This document shows, piece by piece, positions 32,720 through 44,324 of a DNA stretch of 64,000 nucleotides; position 1 is the stretch's first letter; every line of letters starts with the position of its first letter. The notes below the pieces were generated by a model. The model was given only the letters and a program-made list of their open reading frames with translations. It searched no databases and was not told the origin of the DNA. The DNA lies in NCBI GenBank assembly GCA_963920575.1, contig OY986965.1, positions 30,374,007 to 30,438,006 on the forward strand. Reading direction: 5' to 3'. The stretch comes from Narthecium ossifragum. Lineage: Eukaryota > Streptophyta > Magnoliopsida > Dioscoreales > Nartheciaceae. The position numbers and the translations under genes are program-made.

Positions 32720-33798
32720 CTCTACAACCCTAACGGGGATCGAATCACTACTTCCTCCAACCGAACAAAGAATTCGATGCGAAGCCCAACGCAAGATTTA
32801 GGGCTTCTCCGACGGGAGTCTGGGATTACGGAGATCTACAATCGAGTATAGGACTTGGAACTTTGGAAGGAAAAGAGAGGATATGAGATTTTTCTTTTAA
32901 AGGAAAGGAGTGGAAGAGGTGGAAAATTTGGCGCTTCCACCGTTTGAAGGCCCGCTGGAGATCTTTCTCGAGCTCGGGACGAAAAAATTGGAAATGACAT
33001 AAGATGTTCCTGCGGAAACGCGTGGGTCCTTCTCTTCAAGCGTTTCACGAGACGATCAAGGCGATCTCGTTTAAACGTTGGACGGCGTCGATCGCAGCGG
33101 TCGGATTGTTTAAGAAGTTCCGCCGGAGTAGGAGTACTGCGCCGATGGCGAATGCGTGGTCTTGAGAATTATTTGGAATTGGGATGGGGTACACGTGGCG
33201 GTTCTACGGTGTGGACACGACAATTGGCGGACACCTGCGTGATTTCTATTCGGATATCTTGCTGAACGGTATGCGTGACGGACCACAGTTCTGTTTCTCT
33301 TTTGAGTTTCGATCATTAATCGTGCGAGCGAATCTGGAAGCACGGTGCTGCCAGCGAGGACTGTAGCCGGTCACGTGACCAGCCGTTTCCCACTCATCCA
33401 CGACTCCTCGGAGCTGGATCAAGCTGGAGCAAAGTTTATGCTATCTCTACCGTCCATCACACCAATCCACGATGTCTTCCCGGCTGTCCAGCGAGATCGG
33501 ACGGTTGATATCGGTTCTCCTAATCAACGAGGCACCTTATGATAATTACGCTATTATATGCTATTCCCACGTGCCGTCCGCACGTGCAGCCATCCGCTCC
33601 GTCAAACCCATTCCACTGTCTTCCCCGGAGTCTCGTCGCGGCCTTGGATTATTTCAATCCACCACGGTGTCCCGATCTCCTTCTCGAAATCCTAGAAACG
33701 CTGCAGCCTTCGCCGCCACGATTTGAATCGAAGCTAAGGTCTTTGGGGATAGTGGAATCTAAAAGACCTTTCGATCGGTGTGCTTCCGATCTCCAGGC
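32720..33798. promoter_or_regulatory. Shared upstream region of two divergent genes
   Basis: ORP3 starts leftwards at 32719 and the RAB5IF-like gene starts rightwards at 33799, so about 1.08 kb must hold both 5' UTRs and promoters. CACGTG cores occur near 33190 and 33373, and CCACGTG/GCACGTG words near 33569-33584. There is no clear TATA box near either start. No gene lies between; open frames here overlap on both strands and are not convincing. Confidence 0.5.
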
Positions 33799-36700
33799 AT
33801 GAGGAAGGGGAAGGCCGCCAAGGCCAAGGTCCAGCAGCAGAATGGCCACGCGCTTCCTTTTAAGTTCGCGAAGCTATTAGATCCCGAGGCTTCTTGGGAC
33901 AAGGTATTTATCTCCAGAAGATCTCGATCTCTGCTGAACCGGGTGTGCTCTTGGATGAGTTGGTGGTTCGATGTTGATTGTTTTTTTTCTTCATTTTTTT
34001 TTGTATGTTTTAGGATCAATTGGGGGATGTTCTGCATTGGATCCGGCAAGTGATGGGTCTCGCGTTTGGATTGGTGTGCGGCGCCGTCCCTTTGGTCGGT
34101 GCAATATGGATCGCCGTGTAAGTAATGTAGCTTATAATTTCCATCTTCTGAAGTTCTGCAACTCTAATTATCTTTTTTTTGTATGCTTTATTAGCACTTT
34201 GAGGATCTTCCGGAGACCTCTAATATGTTTTGTACATAGTTATGAGACGTGAAGGATATGGATTTCATCGTGTGCATTATCTAGTTCATTGCATCTATTT
34301 ATCAGCCTTCTAGTTTGGTTTTTTTGGTTTGGATTGGTAGACTGCTAATAGTCATAAGAATCCATATTTCACTCAAGGCTATCTTGACTATTAAAGTTGC
34401 TCCAAGTTGTTTCGTTGTCAAATTTGGGACTGATTGAGAAAATATACATCTTGCTATGAGCCGTCAACTAATCCCCCCCTTTTTCATCGAGAAATGGCTT
34501 CCATGGTTATCTTGATGGTGTTGACTGGTTGTGGTTATTAATAATGACTTTAGATTTTTAGCATTAACCTCACCGCTATGTTCATCCAAATCTAATCGAG
34601 TTCGACGTACTGAGAAATAAGAATATCTATCTCCAAAGCGACAAAATTGGAGCGACTCTTGGTTCCTCCCTTCCCTCTCTCACTGATTGCCAAATGGTTA
34701 ATGTTGAGCTTTATTTACATAAAAGTAATTTAAAACGATCTCGCGGGAACTGATGTAATGATAAAGAGACCTTCCTGGATCCTATATTCAGGATGAAGAA
34801 CACAGGAGGCTCACTAACACAAGATTCTTTTATGACTGATTAGGAGCATTATATAGTTTTATTGAGGCTAATAATGGTGGCATTGTCTGTAGTAGCGAAA
34901 ACTGTCTTCTTTCTTTTTGGGAGACGTTACAGCAATGTTTGTTCCTTTTCTTTTGTTGTCTTTGTCTTATGATGTAGATATAGATTCTTGATATGTGCAT
35001 AACCCTCCCCGTAGCATAATTTGAAACCATCTCCGAATAGAAATATGTGAGAATAACTAAGCTCAGTTATTTCGTGGAATATTGACTACTAGCTTCTCAG
35101 TGATCAATGAAAAAGATTAAATTTGGACAATAGTATGTTTGCATGAGTGAAGCACAGTGCTATTGTGCTTGGGCTTCTTTTTATTGGACCAAGAGAGGAG
35201 CAAGTAACATGGAGGATCTTGTGAGTGTGGTAACAAGAACCTAAGGACAGCTATCGATCTGCAGTAATGTCAACGTTGGTAGTACTAGGGAAGGGACACT
35301 TAAGACCTCTTAAGACTGCAGGCTAATGTGCTCTTAGCCATAGGGTAATGTATTATTCCTTCAGCAATTAACTAAAATTTAATTATCAGCTATTGCATGT
35401 CCCAAAGGCGTAATGTGGACAGCGGAAGTGCTTTTTTATTCTTTTATCTTTTTCTTGCATGAATTGCAGAATATAATCTATGGGTTTGACCAAACCACCT
35501 TCCACTTTGAGATTCTTTGGATTTTCCTGAACAAAATAGTGTCAAATGCATTTTTGTTGCTTTCATCTCAGTTAACATTGCCTGCAAAGAAAAGTGTTCA
35601 GACATGCAGTCGATGTTATTTGATGCCAACTATTCAGAACGGTTCCTACGAATTACGTTGTGCATTTGGAAAATTCTTGTGGAGTCACTTCATGTTGGGA
35701 GTGGTCTTTTATATTTTATCCAAACAAAACTTGATTCTTGTGAGTTACTAAGTTATTTCAGCATTTAGTTCTCCTGACCTTCTGTTAGTAGCTTTGTGTT
35801 CGTTTTTTTCTCCATAGTTTGTTGCTTGCCATATGGAGCATGTTACATAAATTCATAACTCGGAATGATTATCATGATGTTAGCTTTCCTGTCTTCAATG
35901 ATAAGAGTTGTATTCATTTCTAATTCCACCAACATATCTGACCTTGTCACATGCACAACTGCTTAATGTTTTTATGATCTCTTCTCTGTTAGTTCTTCAA
36001 AAGTTTGCTTGATCATTGTGGGCCTTGCGGTCAAAGGGTTAATTTCTTTTATCGATATTCTCTATTTTCAGATTCCTGGTGTTATCATCTGGGATAATCT
36101 ATGGATACTATGCACACATTCTAAAGGTTGATGAGGAGGAATTAGGGGGCCATGGAGCACTGCTCCAGGAGGGATTGTTCGCTTCCTTCTCCCTTTTCTT
36201 GGTAATATTCTTGTCTCCTTATTGCTTCAAAGGAGAATTTATTGAGCTTGACTCCTATGGTTCAGATAGCTCTATTGTCATTTAGGGTGATGTGTGCAGT
36301 CGTAACATAATTTTCTCTAACTTGTCACACAGTTCGATTTGTGAATAAAACCAAAGGAGGTCATGTATGGACATCATGGTAATTTCATCATGGAGCCTGA
36401 TATTTACTCATACTTTCATGGCATATAACCCAATAATTCTTCATTGCCCTTGATACTGAAAGGAATTTAGGCTATCTAAGAAGTACCTCTCAAAAGATTG
36501 CACTAGAGGCTCATCAAGGAGAAACAGGGATTTTTTTTTTTTTTTGCTTTTTGTGAAATCCTGTGAGCACTATGCTTCTGCCATTCTACTACATGATAGA
36601 AGGCTAGCTTTAAGGTTTCAGAAAATTTTTTATAAGTGGACAGTAAGACCTGCACACGTAATGTATCTGATAAGGCTCAAGCATACTGTTCATGAAACTG

Positions 36701-37252
36701 TTAATTACGGTGATGGGTGCAAAACTATGAAGAATAGATACTACACTGGGAGTGGCTTTAAGAGTGTCACTGCTTTAGTATTAAACAAGCAAGATTTTAT
36801 TAAGTTGATTAGCTTGTGCATTAAATATTAGAGGCTTTGGTGATGAGCAAAGCTTTTCTGTGTCTCTGATGGAAAAAAGAAAGGAGGAAGATATACATGC
36901 AAGTTTTTACGGGATAGCTGTGGCAATAAATATGTGCAACCTTCACTAATTCGTTAGTGAAATAAGATTTTTAAAGTGTCATCAAGTTTAGTTGCTTATA
37001 ATCATAATGATTGCTGTTTTGGCTTCTTCTGTGATGACCTTGATAGTCTCTTGGTGTGTTGCTATCTCCTAATCTGCAGACAGCAGTTTTTTGAATTGAT
37101 TAGAGATTATTGCTCTCCAAAGCATATAATTCCCATGTCTGCTATTTGTATGTTGTTGTCATTAATAATCGATTAGGCTTATAAACTAAAAACTTGCTCT
37201 TCCTGTCTTGCAGCTCGCATGGATTTTGGTGTATAGCTTGGCACACTTCTAA
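33799..37252 (+). CDS. RAB5IF: RAB5IF/OPTI-family ER membrane protein
   Basis: Four exons, 33799-33903, 34014-34117, 36072-36201 and 37214-37252, join in frame to 125 codons plus TAA. The protein begins MRKGKAAKAKVQQQNG, then LLDPEASWDKDQLGDVLHWI, a hydrophobic stretch MGLAFGLVCGAVPLVGAIWI, then SSGIIYGYYAHILKVDEEEL, GGHGALLQEGLFASF and a last hydrophobic segment ending YSLAHF. This matches the layout of animal RAB5IF (C20orf24/OPTI): an acidic DEEE-x-GG motif between membrane segments and an AWI/VWI-containing last helix. In animals OPTI pairs with TMCO1 in the GEL complex of the multipass translocon at the ER; plant members are annotated Rab5-interacting family proteins. The function in plants is inferred. 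Intron 2 is 1.95 kb. It is head-to-head with ORP3. Confidence 0.9.
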
Positions 37253-37639
37253 TTGACTAGCGATAGATGCCCTGCAACGAAGACAGAAGGGTTTTTGCTG
37301 CTTCTCCTTTCCTTTTTCTGCTTCTTAGTGGGGCATACGTGTATGATTTGCCCACCGTACTGTCATGGAGGCCTTTCCCCCTCAAAAGATTAGCCAGAAG
37401 AGCTGTGAGAGTATTGATACTGATTGGATTATTGGTTCTATGTCTGTCCTTCAGGTTCTTGCAGACCAATTGTAGACTGAGCATGTCGCATAGTGCCAGT
37501 CCTAGCATTTGTAACTGAAATTATTCTAGTTATTTGATGTTGCTTGGATACCAACCCTAGAGTGCATTTATGTTCCTGTGAGCTTGATCTTGTTAGATAT
37601 GGCTGAGAAGGGGTGTGCATTCAGTTGGAAGAAGAGATT

Positions 37640-37806
37640 TTTAAACAGCTTGATTCCACTTGCTTGATGAACAACTCTATGTTCTCTATTTATCTAATGC
37701 AATTTGTGGCAGAATTGAATTCAAAGGGACACCTATTGCATATTCTGGAAATCAACTCACAGATGGCATCTCTCAGGCACCCGAATGTGTTGTTGTTGTT
37801 AGCCTG
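37640..37806 (+). pseudogene. Exon-like fragment, family not recognised
   Basis: One frame reads LDEQLYVLYLSNAICGRIEF, then KGTPIAYSGNQLTDGISQ, then APECVVVVSL, and then meets GTAATATC, a plausible donor. The composition is strongly protein-like and differs from the AT-rich surroundings. No following exon is seen, because a LINE fragment begins 25 bp later. It may be the remnant of a gene or of a transduced exon. I could not name the family. Confidence 0.35.
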
Positions 37807-37841
37807 GTAATATCTATCTACACTAGAGGAAGCGTCTTACC

Positions 37842-38129
37842 TAAAATGCCTCACACCCGACTCAATTACCAGCATTTTTATAATCAAAACAGAGCTTGCG
37901 TGAGCCGGCTGTCCCATAGCCCAAACCATATGTTCCTGCATGTCAACGCAAACTGCGCTCACGGCGGCCGCCACCCCTGATCTTGGATCAAGGGCGCCAT
38001 CAACCTGCACCACCAAGCCCTTTGTCCATGTCTCCCTCTCCTTCTCATCCTTCCTGATGAACTCCGATTCTCCTTCCTCTTCAAACACAACCTTGTCTCT
38101 ATCCTTCCAAACAATCCACGTCCTGTCGT
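37842..38129 (-). mobile_element. Short LINE fragment with RNase H start
   Basis: Minus-strand frame reading RTWIVWKDRDKVVFEEEGES, then VVQVDGALDPRSGVAAAVSA and HASSVL. WxVWKxRN-type and QVDGA motifs are the linker and first strand of a plant LINE RNase H. AGCGTCTTACC flanks both sides (37831-37841 and 38130-38140), an 11-bp target duplication. No poly(A) is visible at its 3' end (left side), so the copy is truncated at both ends or the tail has been lost. Confidence 0.7.
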
Positions 38130-38292
38130 AGCGTCTTACCATATAAGCATAAGACCAGCTTTCCAGTTTGTCTTTCTTTTATCTTTCTTCTTTTATCCAG
38201 GTCTTCATCTCCTTTTGTCCAGGTCTTCATCTCCTTTTATCTTTCTTCTTAGCGTCTTACCATATAAGCATAAGACCAGCTTTCCAGTTTGT
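38130..38292. repeat. 121-bp tandem duplication
   Basis: The block starting AGCGTCTTACCATATAAGC at 38130 is repeated from 38251, with TCTTCATCTCCTTTT repeats in between. Confidence 0.8.
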
Positions 38293-41200
38293 TTTCATGC
38301 AACAAGTGGGCTAAGGTGTGAACTGATTAGTTCCGGCTAACATATGATGACATGAGAAAGATAATAAAAGGTCATCTTTGATAGGTCAATTTTTATACAT
38401 TTGATGAAGCTTTGCTTGCGGTTTTCATTTACCTGTTCAATGTCTTGCTACTGTCATCATCATTAACGGAGAAGACTCGTCAAAAGTCTGTGTCCTCAAT
38501 TTAATAAAGAAGTAAGGGCAAAATATACAAAGCGACGTGAATTATTGATCGGCAAACTGTTCAATGGGAAACTTCCTGGGAAGGAAGACCTTGGAGCATC
38601 TGCTCATAAAGTTTGAAAGCTCTCCAAGTTCTATTTTTATGTACTAGAGCATCACTCATTTGTTGTGAATTGGTGGACTCTGTAATGCTTTTGGCTTGTT
38701 ATATATCTCTTTCTCATCGATGGTCATATCACTATTCAAGTCTAACAAAGAAAACATAGATCAAGTAATTCGGGTTTTTATTTTATTTCTGTGGTTACTT
38801 GACTGGGAATAGATAGGATCAATTATTTTACCCTGGAATTGCAACCAAACATTTGAATTGGAGTGGAGTAGGAGTTGGTCTTGCTCCCAGTCATTCTGTA
38901 CGTAGTCTTAGCCGCGAAGCTTATCCCCAAAAAAAAAAGAAAAAAACTATGTCGAGAAAAATAAAGATCTCTTTTGGTTTATATCCCATGTAAAATTTAA
39001 TATTCTTTCAAAGAACTTAATAAGTCAAGTTAAAATGGCATATAAGCCCAACTTTCAACAGGATCCGATTAATATCCGATTAGAACAAGGACTGATGTGA
39101 GTCTCTAGAATTGGTAATTAACGCATAATACATTGTAAATCCACATTATTCAAATCCGTTAAATAGTTGTGCTGACCAGGAATTTTCAACGCACGTTTAT
39201 TTAAAGGGAAGGGAAAAAATAACTGAGAATGAACTATGGATCTGACACTTGGAATTCAGATGAGGGTTATGAGAGAAAAGGAACTTGAACACCAAGCAAT
39301 GAGGACTGAAAAAGACAGCTGCTAGAGAGTTGACTGGCTCTAAAGTAGGCTTAGAAAATTCAAAGCTCTATCTCCTTAGGCCAATAAATTGATAAATGGA
39401 TTGATAATGATCGTGTTTGGTTGAATAAATAATGAGAACGGGGAAAATGATTTCATATGTTTAAATATGTTTAATATGCACTAATGAACATGGAGATGGA
39501 TCGGAATAATTTTATAAATGACCATACTACCATTAACATATACAACATTTAATATATGCATAATATTCAGTCATATATATCTACTACGTGGTGGGCCCGT
39601 GTCACCTGACACGGCTAACTGCCCGCCCCCACTATCACTTAATAACTTACGTCACATCAGGTCACTATCTCTATAATAACTTATGCCACGTGTATGTCAC
39701 GTGTGTATAATGTTATGACTCAGATGATGAGTCATTAAAATATAAAACTAACTTAGGGAAAATAAACATGTTATAAGGTAGATTAGGGAATATCTATATG
39801 TAAATTTAGGAATATATATAAAACTAACTTCGGGAAAATGAACATGTAAACAAACTAATAAGAGAAACGGTTGTAACCGTTTTTACTCCTCATAATGTTA
39901 ATATAAAATATAATTATTTATCTACTTTTCATTTTAACCTTTGGATTTATATGTATATACACAAAATATATACACATAAAATATATTGATACGAGTGTAA
40001 TCCAACAATAGCGATTTAATTTATCCAAAGATTAAGGTGATTTAACTCAACGGTTGAGATTGACTACATAGTCTAATTATGTCATTAGACATCCCATTTA
40101 TCATTCATGGTTAAATGGAATAGATCAATAATATGGGGCGGGAGGAACGGGTCATTTTCTCATAAGGATGAATGAGACATTCTAGTATTCTACATTCCAG
40201 AACGGACGAACCAAACCAACAACAGCATTCCATTTCGGCCTGAATAAACGAACCAAGAATACCATAAGTTATAATCCACAAGAATATACTTATATACCAA
40301 TCAGACTGGGATGGATATTCTCAGCCACCTTAGACAGCATGACAGTCACTGATTGGTGGAATTCAGGTCCAGTAGGAGGTAGGTGTTCCAGAGTCGCTCA
40401 ACTGATCAGGTTTGTGACTACAGAGATAATATTTTAAGTCGCTTTGTCTCGATTTAGGTCAAACATGTTAATATGAACGGACGAAAAGGATCTTATAACA
40501 GTCTAAAAAGATTAATTAAATTTGATACGTTATCTTCGTCGTGTCTTAATCGCTACATCACTACATGTGATTGATTGGTGGGTCGCATTTGTATCTATCT
40601 GGTGATAGGTCTAAAGTCCATGTCCACCTTTCGGACACCAACTACTTTAATTATAAGGTCTGATTGGTTTGATTCAGGTATAGAATGTGGTCAGCACTAT
40701 TCCAAGTCAAAAATGGAGATATCGTATGTCTCCAATCCAGTGCTGTCATGCATGTTATCAAACTCTTATCTTAAAAGTAGAGTAGTCTCTTATCTTTGTC
40801 TTCGCTTTTATCGCCCCAATGATGGACCCAGTCGTCTTATATTTTGACTATGTAATGATGCTGCTAAGCCTAAAGCCTGACCGGATACAATGGATCACAT
40901 GACCAACAGCTCTGCCTCCACTAAACCACTGGTCAGTACGACTAATTGGAAGGCCCCCCCCACAAACCCAAATGTCCTGCTTTGACTTAATAATTAGTAT
41001 CAGCCTATCAGGTACCCACCCACCATCGTACGTCTCTCTCCTAAACAAATACATCACCTGCTGCTCGTCCTCTTCTGGACATGGCTGACTACCCACCCAT
41101 AGTTTTCCTCAAACTGTTAGCAAACCGCTTTAGTTTTGAGCTCAGACTGTATGGTTTCAGAATTTTAATCCACGTCTTGGATTATAAATATCTTGAACTC

Positions 41201-41345
41201 AAGACCTTAATTCCCAATTCTTTAAGTTTTAAAATCTGAATCCAGCGATCAGAGTAACATGACATCACGAGTATGAGAATTCCAAACTCGGCTTCCTCCC
41301 CCTCATGAATCGCCAATTAGGGGTTATTTTCCGGTCTTCGAGTAG
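38293..41345. other. Intergenic, no gene seen
   Basis: AT-rich DNA. The stretch 39400-40260 starts with GTGTTTGGTTGAATAAA and ends with an approximate inverted counterpart (TTTATTCAGGCC on the other strand), so it may be an old DNA transposon, but the ends cannot be fixed. A minus-strand frame at 40848-41096 has no recognisable motif. Confidence 0.35.
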
Positions 41346-41351
41346 AAAAAC

Positions 41352-42790
41352 GGGTTAATAATACCTTACTCTCATTTAATTTCAAAAATTATCAATTTAC
41401 CCCCATGTGTTTTAAAACGTGACAAAATGACCCATGAATTTATCAATGCGGTTATTTTGAATCCGATCATCAAACAGAGTTAAGCCGGGATGATGGTAAA
41501 ATGGCTAAATAGGTCACGTGCGTCGCACGTGACTCAATTTGACTAGTTTTGCCCATCTCCCTCTTGTTTACCTCGTGAAACCAACCTCCAAAACCCTTCG
41601 TCAAAGCCACGATTGCAACATCTCTCGTTGTGGCTTCCGCCGCCGTTGTGACGGCCTGCCCGGCAAGCACATCGTCTCTTCTCTCGTCCTACATAAGCAT
41701 CAACTTTGTGATATTTCTAAGGTTCCTCCCCTAGCATTCCCTCTCCCACGTCTCATCACTCCAGTCCCCGCATAAGATACTCTCCCTCGAGCTCTTCCAA
41801 GCTGAGGACGAGCTCACTCGCCTAAGGCACCACCACACTACCGTCGTGAGGACTCCAAGGCCAACGCCCGAGTCATGGAGATCTTCGCGTCCCACCACCA
41901 CGCATGACAGTAGGAGGAGAAGCGACTACTTCACCATCTCGACGTTGCTAGTGAGGAGATTGAGTCCCTCGCCTCCCTCGTCGCCCGTGTCGCCAAACTT
42001 GAGCAATCTGAGGCTACTCTCAAGGCATGCACTGATTCGCTTCGCCACGAGGTGAGTGAGAGTGACGACTTGATCGAGTTAATGTCCATGAAGCACGAGG
42101 ATGGTGGGGTTGAAGTCGAAGACGGTGAAATCCAAGCACTCAAGGGTCGGGTAGCTGATTTGAAGCGATATGAGGCCGATCTCAAGACGTGCGATGAGGC
42201 TCTCCGCAACGAGGTGTGCGAGCGTGACTATGTGCTCGACTTCATGTCGAGGAAGCCGACGATGTCGGCTGTGGCAAGGAGGAGCCCGAGGCGAGCGAGA
42301 TAGGGGTTGTAGGTGGAGACCGTGTGCAGAATGGTGGATTTGGGGACTATTTACGTGCTTTGGAGGGGACCGGAGTGCCTAGAGTTTTCAATGGGTTGGA
42401 TCCGGTCCTAGAGATGTCTTTCATGGAAAGGAATGTGTAGTTGGATGATATGGACTCTATCTATGGGCATCATAATGGGTTTGGTCGGGATCTTACGGGG
42501 GCGTCACCGGTGGCTTCAAAGGTGTGGGGGGATGGATCGGGCAAATTGTATATATGGTTCTTATGTAAAATTCCAATTACTCATGGGTACTCATAGGGCA
42601 AATAAGGGGGGGACGGGAAAAATCGGGTCCTATTTAGCAGGTTTATCGTCATCTGGATTAACTCTGTTTGATGATTGGATCCAAAGCGACCACATTAATA
42701 AATTCATATGACATTTTATCACGTTTTAAAACACAAGAGGTAAATCGACAAATTGCAAAATAAGAGAGTGGAGTAAAGTGTTATTAACTT
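41352..42790. mobile_element. Foldback element carrying captured coding-like DNA
   Basis: The left end (GGGTTAATAATACCTTACTC... TGTGTTTTAAAACGTGACAA) recurs inverted at the right end, with about 110 bp of inverted repeat on each side. The interior is much more GC-rich than the ends. Around 41950-42280 it encodes an acidic coiled-coil-like frame: EEIESLASLVARVAKLEQSE, then SDDLIELMSMKHEDGG and ALKGRVADLKRYEADLKTCD. No transposase is seen. This is the layout of Pack-type elements that have captured gene pieces. A target duplication could not be settled. Confidence 0.6.
42052..42303 (+). pseudogene. Captured coiled-coil gene fragment
   Basis: An 83-codon frame within the foldback element, rich in Glu, Asp, Leu and Lys, reads SESDDLIELMSMKHEDGG onwards. 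The frame continues open upstream to about 41945 with heptad-like leucines, so the ATG at 42052 is not a real start. The parent gene is not recognised. Confidence 0.4.
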
Positions 42791-43218
42791 TTGAATAAAA
42801 GATGCGGCCGCTCGGCCATCAATCAAAGAACTATCATCCTTCCTTTGCATCATCTCTCCTCTTTCATGGTCCTAAGACACTAGCATATATGAGGGCCTCT
42901 CCGAGTCCAACCATGTACCATTCTCATTAGGACTATAGCTAGCTGGGACAGTATCTAACCGGACACAATGCTGCTCCAGATGAAGACTTGGTCCTTGGAA
43001 GTAACGTAGTTATGGATTGACCCACATGAACGTTATCCCCTCGAAGATTTGCCTGAAAGATTCTATGTATATATATATACCCCCTAATAATAGCTAGTAC
43101 CTAGACGACAAAAGCTTCAATAATCGAGCTTCTAGAAGTCAATTAACTTTAAATTAAGCACATGCCAAATGGTCCCACTTGCCTCGAATCAGGTTGGACC
43201 TATCAACCGGTGCCACAT

Positions 43219-43384
43219 CAGCATGCCACTACACAGGACCCCCACGTGTCGAGGAGGATAACTAGATGCTTGGGGAGCAAGACAATAAGCTCCCGTTTAC
43301 CCAGCATGCCACTACACATGAACCCCCACGTGTCGATGAGGATAACTGGATGCTTGGGGAGCAAGATAATAATAAGCTCTCGCT
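43219..43384. repeat. Tandem duplication containing a G-box
   Basis: Two units of about 83 bp start CAGCATGCCACTACACA at 43219 and 43302. Each holds CCCCCACGTGTCGA and GATGCTTGGGGAGCAAGA. The duplication lies 0.9-1.1 kb upstream of the GRAS coding start. Confidence 0.9.
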
Positions 43385-43683
43385 TAATTCGAGAATAACG
43401 TATTATCTTCATTCTAAGGGATAGGCCCCACCACGTGCGAGTCTCGGGAGTCTCTGTCGTACTACTTTCAGACCAGCACCGATGGAGACTTCTCTTCCCC
43501 GGGGGGTTAAGTTAATTAGCGGCAGTGGTGTTGACCTTGACCGGATCAAAGAGACGCCGCCAGGTCTCGATGAAACGGGCTCGATCTCGGGGGCCCAATC
43601 TTCTTTCCGGCCTGGCTCCTTCCGAGAACCTTCGCACTTAAAAAGGAACTAAGATTTTTTTCTAAAGGGAAAGGACACGTGGC
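43243..43683 (+). promoter_or_regulatory. Four CACGTG boxes upstream of the GRAS gene
   Basis: CACGTG cores occur at 43243, 43327, 43432 and 43676; the last is ACACGTGGC. Such G-box/ABRE words are bound by plant bZIP and bHLH factors. The clustering suggests light or ABA control of the downstream gene, but this is inference. Confidence 0.5.
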
Positions 43684-43759
43684 GTATGTCCATTGGGTGG
43701 CCAGGGGGGCCATGACGTATTTAATTGGAGGGAGTGGAGCTGACCGGCCTCAGCACTTC

Positions 43760-44324
43760 CCTTTTTAGAGCGAGCTCTCTCTTCTCTCATCCTTCGTTTC
43801 GCTTCGGAAGGCGAAGTCCACGTCTTGAGAAGGGGTACGCACGGCTCTCTCCTCTCTTCTCCCTTGGTTTTTCCATTTCCGATTGATATGTTTGGATTTC
43901 TTGCTTGCAAAAAATGATTTTTTTTTTCATGAGATGATCATCATGCTTCTTCTTTTGCCTGTGTATTGATGTTGAGAGTTCTTGGGTTCTCTTTAATCTT
44001 TGATTTGCTTTGATTTAAGGTCTGTCCTGATTCGATGTGGTTATGGAGGGATCCGAGTGAATTTTTTTGGGGGGTTTCTGGGGTCTTTGCTTGATGGATG
44101 ATTTCTTGTTATGAATTTTTAGGAATTGTCTGCGGAGCTCTAATCGTTTCGTTAATTCGTCGTGTTTTTTTCATAGGTTAGCTGGAATTTGGGGGTTTCT
44201 AGAGGAGAAAGTGCGTGGATTTTGTGCAAAATCCTAGCTTTGATCTCGTAGTTGATTAATATCAGTTTGCTAGTGGTGTTCTTAAAGAAATTCAGAGGAG
44301 AAAGGTTCTTAGACTTGGATTTTC
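43760..44324 (+). promoter_or_regulatory. 5' leader of the GRAS gene with a likely intron
   Basis: The sequence between the promoter and the ATG at 44325 contains AAGGGGTACGC near 43830, a possible donor. A pyrimidine-rich tract ending TTTTTTTCATAG before GTTAGCTGG at about 44178 is a good acceptor. An intron in the 5' UTR is common in LISCL-type GRAS genes. The exact borders are a guess. Confidence 0.4.
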
